Below, piece by piece: positions 1 through 8,275 of a DNA stretch of 64,000 bases (position 1 is the first letter of the stretch; each line of letters starts with the position of its first letter). The notes under the pieces are model-generated. The model saw nothing but the letters and a program-made list of their open reading frames with translations. It did not search any database and was not told the origin of the DNA. The position numbers and the translations under genes are program-made. The DNA comes from Arthrobacter sp. YD4 (GTDB lineage: Bacteria; Actinomycetota; Actinomycetes; Actinomycetales; Micrococcaceae), in the NCBI RefSeq assembly GCF_030410515.1, contig NZ_JAUHHD010000002.1, forward strand, positions 413,419 through 477,418, given 5' to 3'.

Positions 1-440
1 GCCGAGACGTAGGCGCTCTTGAACGGCGAGGCCCGCAGCCCGTGGACCGAGGAGAGGTTGATGATCCGGCCGAAGTTGTTCGCATACATGTGCGGCAGCG
101 CGGCGCGGATCAGCAGGAACGGGGCCTCCAGCATCAGGGTCAGGATCCGGCGGAAATCGACCGGATCAAAGTCCTCGATGGGGCTGATCCGCTGGATCCC
201 GGCGTTGTTGACGAGGATGTCGCAGTCCAGGCTGAGCGACTGCAGGGCGTCCGTGTCGAACAGGTCGACGGCCCAGGCGGAGCCGCCCACCTCGTCCGCG
301 AGGGCGGTCGCGGCGGCCTCATTGACGTCGGCCACCACCACCTTCGCGCCGCGGGCGGCCAGGGCGCGGACCGTTGCCGCGCCGATGCCGCTCGCTCCGC
401 CGGTGACCAAGGCCTTGCGGCCGTTGAGTGAGTTTTCCAT
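1..440 (-). CDS. 3-hydroxybutyrate dehydrogenase-like SDR (3' end outside window)
   Basis: Short-chain dehydrogenase, probably oxidising D-3-hydroxybutyrate to acetoacetate with NAD. The 146 visible codons begin MENSLNGRKALVTGGASGIG, so the glycine-rich Rossmann motif TGGASGIG is present. It is followed by DVNEAA (cofactor selection), NNAG at about residue 83 and INLSSVHG with the catalytic Ser near residue 132. The Tyr-x3-Lys pair lies beyond the left edge. The ATG is at 438-440. The gene runs in the same direction as the transporter at 496-1872, which precedes it by 55 bases, so the two probably form an uptake-and-oxidation operon. The SSVHG segment is typical of hydroxybutyrate dehydrogenases, but another SDR substrate is possible. 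Confidence 0.8.
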   Translation of the reverse strand, partial: MENSLNGRKALVTGGASGIGAATVRALAARGAKVVVADVNEAAATALADEVGGSAWAVDLFDTDALQSLSLDCDILVNNAGIQRISPIEDFDPVDFRRILTLMLEAPFLLIRAALPHMYANNFGRIINLSSVHGLRASPFKSAYVS

Positions 441-495
441 ATACCCAGCCTTCCAGTTCAGAATTTGACGAGTGCTGCGGGTGCTGCTGTCCGGG

Positions 496-1872
496 TCAGC
501 GGACGGAGGCTACTGCCAGGCCTTCACGCTCGGCGTCGGCCCGGTCCACGTCCTCCAGTGCGATGCCCTTGGTTTCCTTCAGTGTCAGCACGGTGGCCGC
601 GGTGATGACGCATGCCGCCACGAGGTAGATGGCGGTGGGCAGCCAGGAGTTGGTGTCCTTCAGCCAGGCGGTGGCCAGCAGCGGTGCCAGCGAACCGGCG
701 AAGATCGAGGTGACCTGGGAGCCGAGGGAGACGCCGGCGTAGCGCATCCGGGTGGGGAAGAGTTCGGCCATCAGGGCCGGCTGGCCGGCGTACATGAAGC
801 CGTGCAGGCAGAGGCCGATGGTCACGGCCAGGACGATGACGACGGCGTTCTTGGTGTCGAACATCGGGAAGGCGAAGAACGGCCAGGTGGCGCCGGAGAT
901 GGCACCGACGAGGTACACGGGCTTGCGGCCCCAGCTGTCCACCAGGCGGCCGATCTGGGGGATGATCAGGAAGTGCACCAGGTGCGCGATCAGCAGGGCC
1001 AGCAGCAGGGACGAGGTGTCGTACTTGTCCACGGTCTTCAGGTAGACGATCGAGAAGCTGACCACCAGGTAGTACATGATGTTCTCGGCGAAGCGCAGGC
1101 CCATGGACTGCAGGATGCCCTTCGGGTACTTGCGGATGACTTCGCGGACGCCGTAGCTGGCGGCCTGCTCGGCTTCCAGCTGCGCCTTGGCCTCCAGGAA
1201 GATCGGTGCCTCGGAGACGTTCGTGCGGATGTAGTAGCCGACGAAGACGATCACGGCGGAGAGCCAGAACGCCACGCGCCAGCCCCAGCCGAGGAAGTCG
1301 GCGGCGCTCAGGGTGTTGGACATGATGAACAGCACCAGGGTGGCCAGCAGGTTGCCCACCGGCACGGCGGCCTGCGGCCAGCTGGCCCAGAATCCGCGGC
1401 CCTCGTTGGGGCTGTGCTCGGCAACCAGGAGGACGGCGCCGCCCCACTCACCGCCCAGGGCGAAGCCCTGGATGAAGCGCAGGATGACCAGCAAGGCCGG
1501 GGCGAGGTACCCGATGTCGACGAAGCCCGGGAGGCAGCCCATCAGGAAGGTGGACACGCCGATGATGACGATAGTGAGCTGCAGGGTGGGCTTGCGGCCC
1601 AGCTTGTCGCCGATCTGGCCGAAGACGATGCCGCCCAGCGGCCGGGCGACGAAGCCGACGGCGTAGGTCAGGAAGGCCTGGATGATGCCGTCCAGGTCGT
1701 TGCCCGTGGACGGGAAGAAGTACTTGCCAAAGACCAGGGTGGCTGCGGTGGCGTAGAGGAAGAATTCGTACCACTCGACGACCGTTCCCACCATGGAGGC
1801 GGCGACGATTTTCTTGAGGCCCTCGCCCTTGCGGGCGGCAGGCGGTGTTGCGGAGCGCTGTTCTACGCTCAT
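496..1872 (-). CDS. MFS transporter, metabolite:H+ symporter (MHS) family
   Basis: Twelve-helix proton symporter of 458 residues in the ProP/ShiA/KgtP branch. The N-terminus carries the family hallmark GTVVEWYEFFLYATAATLVF in helix 1. The loop 2-3 motif GGIVFGQIGDKLGRKP follows, then RFIQGFALGGEWGGA in helix 4. The start ATG at 1872 has an AGGAG ribosome site eight bases upstream. The hydroxybutyrate-type dehydrogenase follows on the same strand, and a LysR regulator is divergent across 163 bases. This suggests uptake of 3-hydroxybutyrate or a related short organic acid. Substrates of this family cannot be read from sequence, so the ligand is inferred only from neighbours. Confidence 0.85.
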   Translation of the reverse strand: MSVEQRSATPPAARKGEGLKKIVAASMVGTVVEWYEFFLYATAATLVFGKYFFPSTGNDLDGIIQAFLTYAVGFVARPLGGIVFGQIGDKLGRKPTLQLTIVIIGVSTFLMGCLPGFVDIGYLAPALLVILRFIQGFALGGEWGGAVLLVAEHSPNEGRGFWASWPQAAVPVGNLLATLVLFIMSNTLSAADFLGWGWRVAFWLSAVIVFVGYYIRTNVSEAPIFLEAKAQLEAEQAASYGVREVIRKYPKGILQSMGLRFAENIMYYLVVSFSIVYLKTVDKYDTSSLLLALLIAHLVHFLIIPQIGRLVDSWGRKPVYLVGAISGATWPFFAFPMFDTKNAVVIVLAVTIGLCLHGFMYAGQPALMAELFPTRMRYAGVSLGSQVTSIFAGSLAPLLATAWLKDTNSWLPTAIYLVAACVITAATVLTLKETKGIALEDVDRADAEREGLAVASVR

Positions 1873-1924
1873 AAGTAACTCCTAGGTGTCCACGGCGACA
1901 CAGTGTGTGGTGCTTACCGTCGCG

Positions 1925-1945
1925 GTGCAATCAGCTGTGATGCAC
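1925..1945. promoter_or_regulatory. Putative LysR-type operator
   Basis: A 21-base interrupted palindrome, GTGCA-N11-TGCAC with an AGCT centre, lies in the 163-base divergent gap between the MHS transporter and the LysR gene. It contains the T-N11-A arrangement expected of LysR-family binding sites. It sits about 52 bases upstream of the transporter start and 90 upstream of the regulator start. Binding by the adjacent LysR protein is inferred from position and symmetry. Confidence 0.45.
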
Positions 1946-2035
1946 GGCACTGAAAATGGGCTTCATCGAGTATCGCCGCAGATTCGCCGCCGCTCAATGG
2001 CCAAAGCGGCACGATGTGTGTGCAGAATTGCAGAT

Positions 2036-2944
2036 ATGAATCTCAATCCGGACGACCTTCTGGTGCTGCTTGCCGTGTCCCGCTCGGCGAAATTTACGAC
2101 GGCGGCGCAGTCCCTGGGCCTGAACCACACCACGGTCTCGCGCCGGATCGCCGCCCTGGAGAAGGCGCTGGGCGGGCGGGTCCTCTCCCGCGCCGCGGGC
2201 GGCTGGGAGCTGACGGACCTGGGAGCCGCCGCCGTGGCCGTCGCCGAGGAGGTGGAGGGCGCCGTGCGCTCCCTCGAGGAACCGGGGAAGACGCCGGACC
2301 CGGTGACCGGCGTCGTCCGGATGACCGCGACGGATGCCTTCAGCGCCTACATCGCCGCCCCGGCGGTGGCGAAGCTGCGCCGCCAGCACCCCGGGCTGAG
2401 CGTGGAAATCATCACCGTGACCCGGCGGGCACTGCAGCAGCGCTCCGGCCTGGACATCGAGGTGGTGGTGGGCGAACCGCAGGTGCACCGCGCCGAGGCC
2501 TCGCGGCTGGGCGAGTACATGCTGGGGATGTACGCCTCCCGCGATTACGTGGCCGAGCACGGAACGCCCGCTTCGCTCGCCGAACTGGAGAGCCACCCGC
2601 TGGTCTACTTTGTCGACTCGATGCTGCAGGTGGATGACCTCGATGCCCCGCGCAGGCTGGTGCCGACCATGCGCGACGGGCTCAGCTCGACCAACGTTTT
2701 CGTGCACATCGAGGCCACCCGGGCCGGCGCCGGGGTGGGGTTCCTGCCCTGCTTCGCCGCGGACCTGCACCCGGACCTGGTGCGGCTGGTGCCGGACCAG
2801 GTCGCCGAGATGCTGCCCTACTGGATGGTGCTGCGGCCCGATTCGCTCCGCCGGCCCGCGGTGGCCGCCGTCGTCCAGGCCCTCCGCGAGGGGACGGACG
2901 AGCACCACGACGCGCTGATGGGCCGCGGCACGTCCCGGACCTAA
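2036..2944 (+). CDS. LysR-family transcriptional regulator
   Basis: A 302-residue LysR regulator. It has an N-terminal winged helix (FTTAAQSLGLNHTTVSRRI, about residues 21-39), a linker helix, and a C-terminal periplasmic-binding-like sensor domain. The ATG at 2036 gives a normal family start (MNLNPDDLLVLLAVS). The frame stays open upstream to 1886, but that extension would cover the divergent promoter and lacks family similarity. The gene is divergent from the MHS transporter/hydroxybutyrate dehydrogenase pair and probably controls it in response to the imported acid. Its stop overlaps the end of the convergent gene at 2941-3885 by four bases. Confidence 0.85.
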   Translation: MNLNPDDLLVLLAVSRSAKFTTAAQSLGLNHTTVSRRIAALEKALGGRVLSRAAGGWELTDLGAAAVAVAEEVEGAVRSLEEPGKTPDPVTGVVRMTATDAFSAYIAAPAVAKLRRQHPGLSVEIITVTRRALQQRSGLDIEVVVGEPQVHRAEASRLGEYMLGMYASRDYVAEHGTPASLAELESHPLVYFVDSMLQVDDLDAPRRLVPTMRDGLSSTNVFVHIEATRAGAGVGFLPCFAADLHPDLVRLVPDQVAEMLPYWMVLRPDSLRRPAVAAVVQALREGTDEHHDALMGRGTSRT

Positions 2945-3885
2945 GGTTCCGCCGGGCCGGCCAGGGAGGCGGGGGCGGGGTCGTGCCGGATGGCCGCGCC
3001 GGCGGCAAAGGAGCGGACCCGGGCGTCGTCCCAGAGATGCGCCGGGACGCCGCCGCCCAGCAGGCGCCGGGCCAGGCCCGGATCCCCGCCGAGCGGCTCG
3101 TCGCTCCCGGCGATGATCATGTTGCCGTAACGCCGGCCCTTGAGCATGGCGGGGTCGGCGATGATGACGGTGTGGCGGAAGGCCGCGGCGATGGCGGACG
3201 CGTCCTCGCGGGCGTTGGTCAACGCCGGGGCGTCCCCCGAGTTGACGACGTAGACGCCGCCCGGGCCCAGGAGGCGCTTGGCATGGCCGACGAACTCGGC
3301 GGTGGTCAGTGGCCGCGGGGTCTGTGAGCCGGCGAAGACGTCCCGGATGATCAGATCCCGGGTTTCGGGTGTCAGCGCTTCGGTGACTTCGCGGGCCTCC
3401 CCCACCCGGAGCCGCAGCAGTGGGGCCTTGGGCAGGTCGAACCAGCCGCGGACGTACTCGGCCAGTTTGCCGTCCAGCTCCACCACCACCTGCCGGGCCT
3501 CCGGGTAGGCGGCATGGACGTAGCGGGCCAAAGAGCACGCCCCGCCGCCCAGGTGAAGGGCGCGCAGCCGGGGCGAGGCCGCCGTCGGCCAGCGGGACTC
3601 GACCAGCGCGGCGATCCAGCGCATGTATTCGAAGTCCAGGAACAACGGGTCTGCCAGGTCGATATGGGAGCTCATCACGCCGTTGATGCGCAGCAGCCAG
3701 CCGGTGGAGCTGTCCTGGTCCGGGACGAGTTCGCAGTCGCCGGTATCGATGGCGTAGACCCCCGCCACGGGCCCGGTTTTACCCGGCCCCCTGGCTGCGT
3801 CGGCCGCGCCGGAACCGGCCTGCCGCCCCTGCGTTTCGTCGGCCGCGGCGGCTCCGCGCCGGGCGGCCCTGCCCTTCTTGGCCAT
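2941..3885 (-). CDS. Spermidine synthase-like protein
   Basis: A 314-residue Rossmann-fold protein related to the spermidine synthase/SAM-methyltransferase superfamily. After a 40-residue low-complexity basic/Ala-rich N-terminus it shows LHLGGGACSLARYV (about residues 110-123, SAM-like nucleotide-binding loop). VVELDGKLAEYVR (acidic residue at the end of strand 2) and LIIRDVFAGSQTP (motif-IV-like region) follow. Actinobacterial members without a polyamine-pathway neighbour are usually annotated as spermidine synthase-like with untested activity. No speD or other polyamine gene is nearby. It overlaps the convergent LysR gene by four bases. Confidence 0.7.
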   Translation of the reverse strand: MAKKGRAARRGAAAADETQGRQAGSGAADAARGPGKTGPVAGVYAIDTGDCELVPDQDSSTGWLLRINGVMSSHIDLADPLFLDFEYMRWIAALVESRWPTAASPRLRALHLGGGACSLARYVHAAYPEARQVVVELDGKLAEYVRGWFDLPKAPLLRLRVGEAREVTEALTPETRDLIIRDVFAGSQTPRPLTTAEFVGHAKRLLGPGGVYVVNSGDAPALTNAREDASAIAAAFRHTVIIADPAMLKGRRYGNMIIAGSDEPLGGDPGLARRLLGGGVPAHLWDDARVRSFAAGAAIRHDPAPASLAGPAEP

Positions 3886-3963
3886 CAGCCGTCACCCCTC
3901 TCACCCATGCCCCAACCCTATCGGCCCGTTCCAGACCAGGTTCCGGGCGGCCCTTGTGATCGA

Positions 3964-4007
3964 AAGCAAAGTTTGCTTACTATTTGTTAGTAATCATGCT
4001 TACTATT
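3964..4007. promoter_or_regulatory. AT-rich repeat cluster upstream of the stress operon
   Basis: An unusually AT-rich 44-base stretch lies in the 195-base gap before the operon starting at 4081. It contains a 15-base inverted repeat AAGCAAA-G-TTTGCTT (3964-3978). It also has TTACTA-N5-TAGTAA (3977-3993) and a direct repeat of the 10-mer GCTTACTATT (3975-3984 and 3998-4007, 23 bases start to start, about two helical turns). The arrangement looks like two or more operator half-sites for a dimeric regulator, or operators around a promoter. No -35/-10 pair could be assigned with confidence. Confidence 0.5.
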
Positions 4008-4080
4008 CGGGTTCCGGTCCTGCGTCACGGCGGGTCGGGCCTCAGATCTAAGAGTGGATCTTCAAGGAAAGAGAGCGACG

Positions 4081-5076
4081 ATGACAGAGAACCAATGGCC
4101 CCAGGACGACACCTTCGGAACGCCCGCTGACGCGCAGGACGAACTGCGCCCCCGCACCACGTTCCCATCGGCAGCAAACTCCGGCACGGAGCATGCAGGC
4201 ACGGGATACCCCGCCACCGAGTACCCGGCCGCCGGCACCACCGGCGGTTACTCCGGCGGACAGGCGCCCTCCGGCACCGGCTCCTTCGACACTGACTCCT
4301 ACAGCACCGACTCGTACAGCACCGGCGGAACCAGAACGTCGTCCAAGACCGACGCGGCCAAGGATGAGGCCGCTGAGGTCAAAGACCAGGCCGTTGACTC
4401 GGCCCAGAACGTCGCCGAGACCGCCAAGACCGAGGCAGCCAACGTCGCCTCCGAGGTCAAGAGCAACGCCCGCAACCTGCTGGACCAGGCCCGAACGGAC
4501 CTCACCGAGCAGGCCGGCAACCAGCAGCAGAAGGCAGCCCAGGGCCTGCACTCGATCTCCAGCGAACTCCACACCATGGCCCGCGCCTCTGATCAGCCCG
4601 GCGTAGCCACCGACCTGGTCCGCCAGGCCGCCGAGCGCTCCGCCTCCGTCGCCACCTGGCTCGAGAACCGGGATCCGGGCTCGCTCCTGACCGAGGTCAA
4701 GTCCTTTGCACGCCAGCATCCCGGCGCCTTCCTGCTGGCAGCCGCCGGCGCCGGCATCCTGGCCGGACGCCTGAGCCGCAACCTCAGCGCTGGCGCCCCG
4801 GATCAGTCCGCCAACGGCTCCGCCGGCGCCGCCTCCCGCGCACCGCAGCCCGTCACCCGGGTGCCCGATGCCGGCGTCGCGGTTCCGCCGCCGCCGGTGC
4901 AGTACCCGGAAGCCACCACCGCCGCCACCGCGGACACCTACCCGCCCAACCCGTTGGAGGGCTCCGGCGCCCACGCCGGGACTTGGGCTGAGGACCCGCT
5001 GGAGGCGGATCCGTACCGCGTCGATCCCGGCGTCGACCCGGACCGTAAGGACCCGTTCGACGGCGGACGCCGATGA
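4081..5076 (+). CDS. Low-complexity helical membrane-associated protein, first gene of stress operon
   Basis: A 331-residue protein not matched to a named enzyme family. Residues 1-85 are Gly/Thr/Ser/Tyr-rich and disordered. Residues 88-150 are a charged Ala/Lys/Glu helix with repeated AKDEAAEVKDQA-type heptads, resembling LEA or apolipophorin-like sequences. One glycine-rich transmembrane helix follows (AFLLAAAGAGILAGRL, about 219-234), then a Pro-rich tail. The ATG at 4081 has an AAGGAAAGAG ribosome site; an upstream in-frame ATG at 4054 lacks one. Its stop overlaps the next start (ATGA at 5073-5076). The operon context with holin-like, DUF3618 and YihY proteins suggests an envelope or stress role; the function is unknown. 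Confidence 0.75.
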   Translation: MTENQWPQDDTFGTPADAQDELRPRTTFPSAANSGTEHAGTGYPATEYPAAGTTGGYSGGQAPSGTGSFDTDSYSTDSYSTGGTRTSSKTDAAKDEAAEVKDQAVDSAQNVAETAKTEAANVASEVKSNARNLLDQARTDLTEQAGNQQQKAAQGLHSISSELHTMARASDQPGVATDLVRQAAERSASVATWLENRDPGSLLTEVKSFARQHPGAFLLAAAGAGILAGRLSRNLSAGAPDQSANGSAGAASRAPQPVTRVPDAGVAVPPPPVQYPEATTAATADTYPPNPLEGSGAHAGTWAEDPLEADPYRVDPGVDPDRKDPFDGGRR

Positions 5077-5504
5077 GCACCGAGATGCCGCTGGGCGCAC
5101 ACGCCCAGGCCGCGGACGCGCACGTGAAAGCGGAGACCACCTCGCTGGGTGACCTGCTCGGCGACGTCACCCGCGATCTTTCCACCCTGATGCGCCAGGA
5201 ACTGGAGCTCGCAAAGGCCGAACTGAAGCAGACCACTAGCCGGGCCGGGAAGGGCAGCGGAATGCTGGCCGGAGCCGGCGTGGCGGGACACTTCGTCCTG
5301 CTGTTCCTCTCCCTGGCCCTCTGGTGGGGACTCGGGACCCTGATGGGGCTCGGATGGGCCGGCGTGATTGTCGCCGTCATCTGGGGCATCATCGGCGCGG
5401 TCCTGGCCTCCATTGGCCGCAAGGAGCTCAAGGCGATCAAGGGTCTCCCCCAGACCGCCGAGACCATCCAGGAAATTCCCCCCACTCTCAAGCCCAGCCA
5501 CTAA
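5073..5504 (+). CDS. Phage holin-like (actinobacterial holin-X type) membrane protein
   Basis: A 143-residue protein with an amphipathic N-terminal helix (LLGDVTRDLSTLMRQELELAKAE). Two hydrophobic helices follow (about residues 69-90 and 93-115), separated by a very short turn. This is the layout of the 'phage holin family' domain common in actinobacterial chromosomes. Despite the name it is a housekeeping envelope protein in most genomes: there is no endolysin or other phage gene here. It is translationally coupled to the preceding gene by an ATGA overlap and followed after 14 bases by the DUF3618 gene. Confidence 0.8.
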   Translation: MSTEMPLGAHAQAADAHVKAETTSLGDLLGDVTRDLSTLMRQELELAKAELKQTTSRAGKGSGMLAGAGVAGHFVLLFLSLALWWGLGTLMGLGWAGVIVAVIWGIIGAVLASIGRKELKAIKGLPQTAETIQEIPPTLKPSH

Positions 5505-5518
5505 AGCGAGGAAAGACA

Positions 5519-6094
5519 ATGAGTCAGAACCCGGATGCCATCCGTGCCGACATCGAAGCAACCCGCGCGCGGCTCGGAACCAACGTCGACGCCGTAGCGG
5601 ACAAGGTCACCCCGTCCAACATCGTCCAGCGCCAGACCGACAAGGTCAAAGACGCAGTCTTCGGAGCGAAGGAGAAAGTCATGGGAGCAGCCGACCACGC
5701 CGGCAGCAGCACCGGAGCGCACTTCAGCGATGCCGGCTCTGCTGTTTCCGACGCACCCCGCCAGGTGAAGGCCAAGACCCAGGGCAGCCCGCTCGCCGCA
5801 GGCCTCATCGCCTTCGGCGCCGGCCTCCTGGTCTCCGCCCTGATCCCGGCCAGCCAGAAGGAACGGGAGGCCGCCGATGCACTCAAGTCTGCAGCCGAGC
5901 CACTCACCACGGAACTGAGCCAGGCGGCCCAGCACGTGGCCGAGGGACTCAAGGAACCCGCCCAGGCAGCCATGGAAAACGTCAAGGCCACGGCCACCGA
6001 CGCGGCCCAGAACGTCAAGGGCGAGGGCCAGACGGCCGTCGCCGACGTCAGGGACCGCGCCGCCGACGCCAAGGACAATGTCCAGCAGGCCTAG
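5519..6094 (+). CDS. DUF3618 domain protein
   Basis: A 191-residue protein starting MSQNPDAIRADIEATRARLG, the typical DUF3618 N-terminus (one helix ending near NVDAVADKV). A Gly/Ala-rich transmembrane helix follows near residues 92-110 (PLAAGLIAFGAGLLVSALIP). The C-terminus is a long Ala/Glu/Lys-rich helix, again LEA-like. The ATG at 5519 follows a GAGGAAAG ribosome site. The longer open frame upstream overlaps the previous gene and was rejected. It belongs to the four-gene operon 4081-7347; its biochemical role is not known. A hairpin at 6113-6142 separates it from the YihY gene. Confidence 0.8.
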   Translation: MSQNPDAIRADIEATRARLGTNVDAVADKVTPSNIVQRQTDKVKDAVFGAKEKVMGAADHAGSSTGAHFSDAGSAVSDAPRQVKAKTQGSPLAAGLIAFGAGLLVSALIPASQKEREAADALKSAAEPLTTELSQAAQHVAEGLKEPAQAAMENVKATATDAAQNVKGEGQTAVADVRDRAADAKDNVQQA

Positions 6095-6112
6095 CCTGAC
6101 CCGGATGGCGGG

Positions 6113-6142
6113 CGGCTGCCCCCGCTGACGCGGAGGCAGCCG
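6113..6142 (+). terminator. Intercistronic hairpin between DUF3618 and YihY genes
   Basis: CGGCTGCC at 6113-6120 pairs with GGCAGCCG at 6135-6142, enclosing a second small stem (CCGC/GCGG). There is no T-tract. It lies 19 bases after the DUF3618 stop and 33 before the YihY start, so it could be a partial terminator or an mRNA-stabilising hairpin that lowers YihY expression. Confidence 0.4.
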
Positions 6143-6174
6143 GCCGCTGCGCTTAACCACGAAAGAAGATTCCG

Positions 6175-7347
6175 ATGGCCAAGAACCTCACCCAGGCGCA
6201 CACTGGCTCCATGGACGACGCCGAGACCGCCACCAGCAGCACCGCCAAGGCCCGCACGTCCCCGTCTCCGGAGGACGCCCGCAAGCCAGACCGCCCCACC
6301 GACGTCACCAAACCCTCTTGGAAGTACATCGCCCGTAAGACCCTGCGCGAGTTCACCAAGGACCAGTGCCCGGACCTGGCCGCCTCGCTGACCTACTACT
6401 CGGTGCTCTCCATCTTCCCCGCCCTGCTGGCGCTGGTGTCCCTGCTGGGGCTTTTCGGCGACGCGCAGAAGACCACCGGTGCGCTGCTGGACATCGTCCA
6501 GGGCTTCGCACCCGGGCAGACCGTGGACACCATCCGCCCGCTGATCCAGGAGCTGACCAGTTCCTCCGCGGCCGGCCTGACGTTCGTCATTGGCCTCCTG
6601 ACTGCCATCTGGTCCGCCTCCGGCTACGTGGGCGCCTTCGGCCGCGCCATGAACCGGGTCTACGAAACGGATGAGGGCCGGCCCTTCCTGAAGCTGCGCG
6701 GCACCATGCTGGGCGTCACCGTGGTGAACCTGCTGATCGTGGTGCTACTCGCCTCGATGCTGGTCCTCAGCGGGCCGGTGGCGGAGTCTGTGGGCAACCT
6801 GATCGGCCTCGGCGGCGCGTTCCTGATGGTGTGGAACATCGCCAAGTGGCCGGTCATGCTGGTGCTGCTGATCGTCGCGATCGCGATCCTCTATTACGCC
6901 ACCCCCAACGTGAAGCAGCCCAAGTTCCGCTGGTTGAGCATGGGCTCGGCGATCGCCTTGTTGGTCTTCCTGCTGGCCTCGGTGGCCTTCGGCTTCTACG
7001 TCGCCTACTCCAACAGCTACAACAAGACCTACGGCGCGATCGGCGGCGTCATCGTGGCGCTGCTCTGGCTCTGGATCCTCAACATGTCGCTGCTGTTCGG
7101 CGCCGAATTTGACGCCGAGACCGAACGCGGCCGCGAACTGCAGGCCGGGATCGAGGCCGAGGAAACCATCCAGCTGCCGCCGCGGGACACCAAGAAGAGC
7201 GACAAGCTCCAGGCCCAGGAGGAAGAAGACATCCGCCGCGGCCGGGAGCTCCGCGAGGAGCACGCCCGGGAGGCGTCGGCGGAGCACGGCGCCGGTCACG
7301 GCGCGGGCCACGGGTCTGACGGCCGCCGCGGGGACAAAAGCCCCTAG
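6175..7347 (+). CDS. YihY/virulence factor BrkB family membrane protein
   Basis: A 390-residue integral membrane protein of the YihY/BrkB family, often misannotated as ribonuclease BN. The N-terminal 45 residues are a hydrophilic tail. The family motif follows (CPDLAASLTYYSVLSIFPALLAL region, about residues 64-86), then further hydrophobic helices to about residue 310. The core motif YKTYGAIGGVIVALLWLWI is present near 284-302. A charged C-terminal tail with a Gly/His-rich end follows. An AAAGAAG ribosome site precedes the ATG. It is the last gene of the operon beginning at 4081. Transport or lipid-related roles have been proposed for the family but the substrate is unsettled. Confidence 0.88.
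   Translation: MAKNLTQAHTGSMDDAETATSSTAKARTSPSPEDARKPDRPTDVTKPSWKYIARKTLREFTKDQCPDLAASLTYYSVLSIFPALLALVSLLGLFGDAQKTTGALLDIVQGFAPGQTVDTIRPLIQELTSSSAAGLTFVIGLLTAIWSASGYVGAFGRAMNRVYETDEGRPFLKLRGTMLGVTVVNLLIVVLLASMLVLSGPVAESVGNLIGLGGAFLMVWNIAKWPVMLVLLIVAIAILYYATPNVKQPKFRWLSMGSAIALLVFLLASVAFGFYVAYSNSYNKTYGAIGGVIVALLWLWILNMSLLFGAEFDAETERGRELQAGIEAEETIQLPPRDTKKSDKLQAQEEEDIRRGRELREEHAREASAEHGAGHGAGHGSDGRRGDKSP
7330..7346. promoter_or_regulatory. DevR/DosR-like box upstream of universal stress protein gene
   Basis: GGGGACAAAAGCCCCTA; its reverse complement fits the shared pattern TAGGGnnnWWWGnCCCC seen at 13573, 24701 and 34210 in this window. It overlaps the end of the YihY gene and lies 78-94 bases before the ATG at 7424, a position suited to activation. 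It resembles the published DosR/DevR palindrome (GGGACT..AGTCCC core). No DevR gene is in the window, so binding is inferred. Confidence 0.5.
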
Positions 7348-7423
7348 CCTCCGCTCGGGCGGGCGGTCTGTACTGAGGTGAAGCCGCACTGCTGGGGTGC
7401 CGTCCGCCTACCCGGGAGGATCC

Positions 7424-8275
7424 ATGCCGGCAGCCGCAGCAGGCCCGCGCGCCGCCGTCGTGGCCGGTTATAACGACTCCGATTCCGCCCGGCTGGCCGT
7501 TCGCTGGGCGGCCCGGCACGCCGCCGCGACGAAGCGGAGCCTCGACGTGGTGCACGCCTGGGTCTGGCCGGTTTTCACCTCCAATCTGGGCCCGGTCGGC
7601 GGCGTCTCCGGCAGCGGGCTTCGCCACGCCGCAGAGACCATCCGCGACTCCGGAGCGGCCATTGCGCGAGCCGCCGCCCCCGGCCTGACGGTCACCGCCC
7701 GGATGCTGCCGGGGCTTCCGGCCCAGGTGCTGCAGGACGCGGCCCGGGGGGCGGCACTACTGGTGGTAGGCAGCCGGGGACTCGGTGGCGTGCTGGGCCG
7801 GATCGCCGGCTCCGTCTGCGCGGACCTCGCAGCCTCCGCGCCCTGCCCACTGATGGTGGTCAGGCGGCTCACCCTGCCGGGCCAGCCGGTGACGGCCGCC
7901 GTCGACGCCGACCCGGCACGGACCGCCGTCGTAGCCCAGGCCGCGGCCCTCGCCGCCGCAACGGGCACCGGCCTCGAGATTCTCCACGTCGCGCCGGAGC
8001 GCGGCGCCGGCCGGGCCACGGGCGGAGCCGCGCTCCTGGCGGACGCCGTGGCCGAGGCCCGGAGGCTGGCCCCGGGACTGGCCGTCACCGGAACCCTGGT
8101 TCCCGGGCGGCACGTGGGCCGGGAACTCTCCGCCGCCGCTGCGGGGGCCGACGTCCTGGTACTGGGATCCCACCGCCGCGGCACCGGGCCGGGCAATACC
8201 GTCTCCGGGGTTCTGCAGCAGGCACCCTGCAACGTCCTCATCATCCGGAAAGACCCATGCGCGCCTGGTGGGTAG
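7424..8275 (+). CDS. Tandem universal stress protein (two UspA domains)
   Basis: A 283-residue protein with two consecutive UspA folds. Domain 1 (about residues 8-145) ends in [15 protein letters not shown], fitting the ATP-binding signature G-x2-G-x9-G(S/T). Domain 2 (about 153-280) has the weaker [15 protein letters not shown] and is probably degenerate for nucleotide binding. The ATG at 7424 has a GGGAGGA ribosome site; the in-frame upstream start at 7397 does not. The gene overlaps the following alcohol dehydrogenase by 19 bases, so they are co-transcribed. Tandem Usp proteins are prominent members of the actinobacterial DevR dormancy regulon, and a DevR-like box lies upstream. Confidence 0.88.
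   Translation: MPAAAAGPRAAVVAGYNDSDSARLAVRWAARHAAATKRSLDVVHAWVWPVFTSNLGPVGGVSGSGLRHAAETIRDSGAAIARAAAPGLTVTARMLPGLPAQVLQDAARGAALLVVGSRGLGGVLGRIAGSVCADLAASAPCPLMVVRRLTLPGQPVTAAVDADPARTAVVAQAAALAAATGTGLEILHVAPERGAGRATGGAALLADAVAEARRLAPGLAVTGTLVPGRHVGRELSAAAAGADVLVLGSHRRGTGPGNTVSGVLQQAPCNVLIIRKDPCAPGG

Noticed and set aside
1886..2035. Fifty-codon N-terminal extension of the LysR regulator
   Set aside because: It would cover the divergent promoter and operator-like dyad, has no LysR similarity, and the ATG at 2036 gives the standard family start.
5073..5504. Prophage remnant suggested by the holin-like gene
   Set aside because: No endolysin, structural, integrase or repressor genes accompany it. 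The protein belongs to a chromosomal operon with DUF3618 and YihY proteins.
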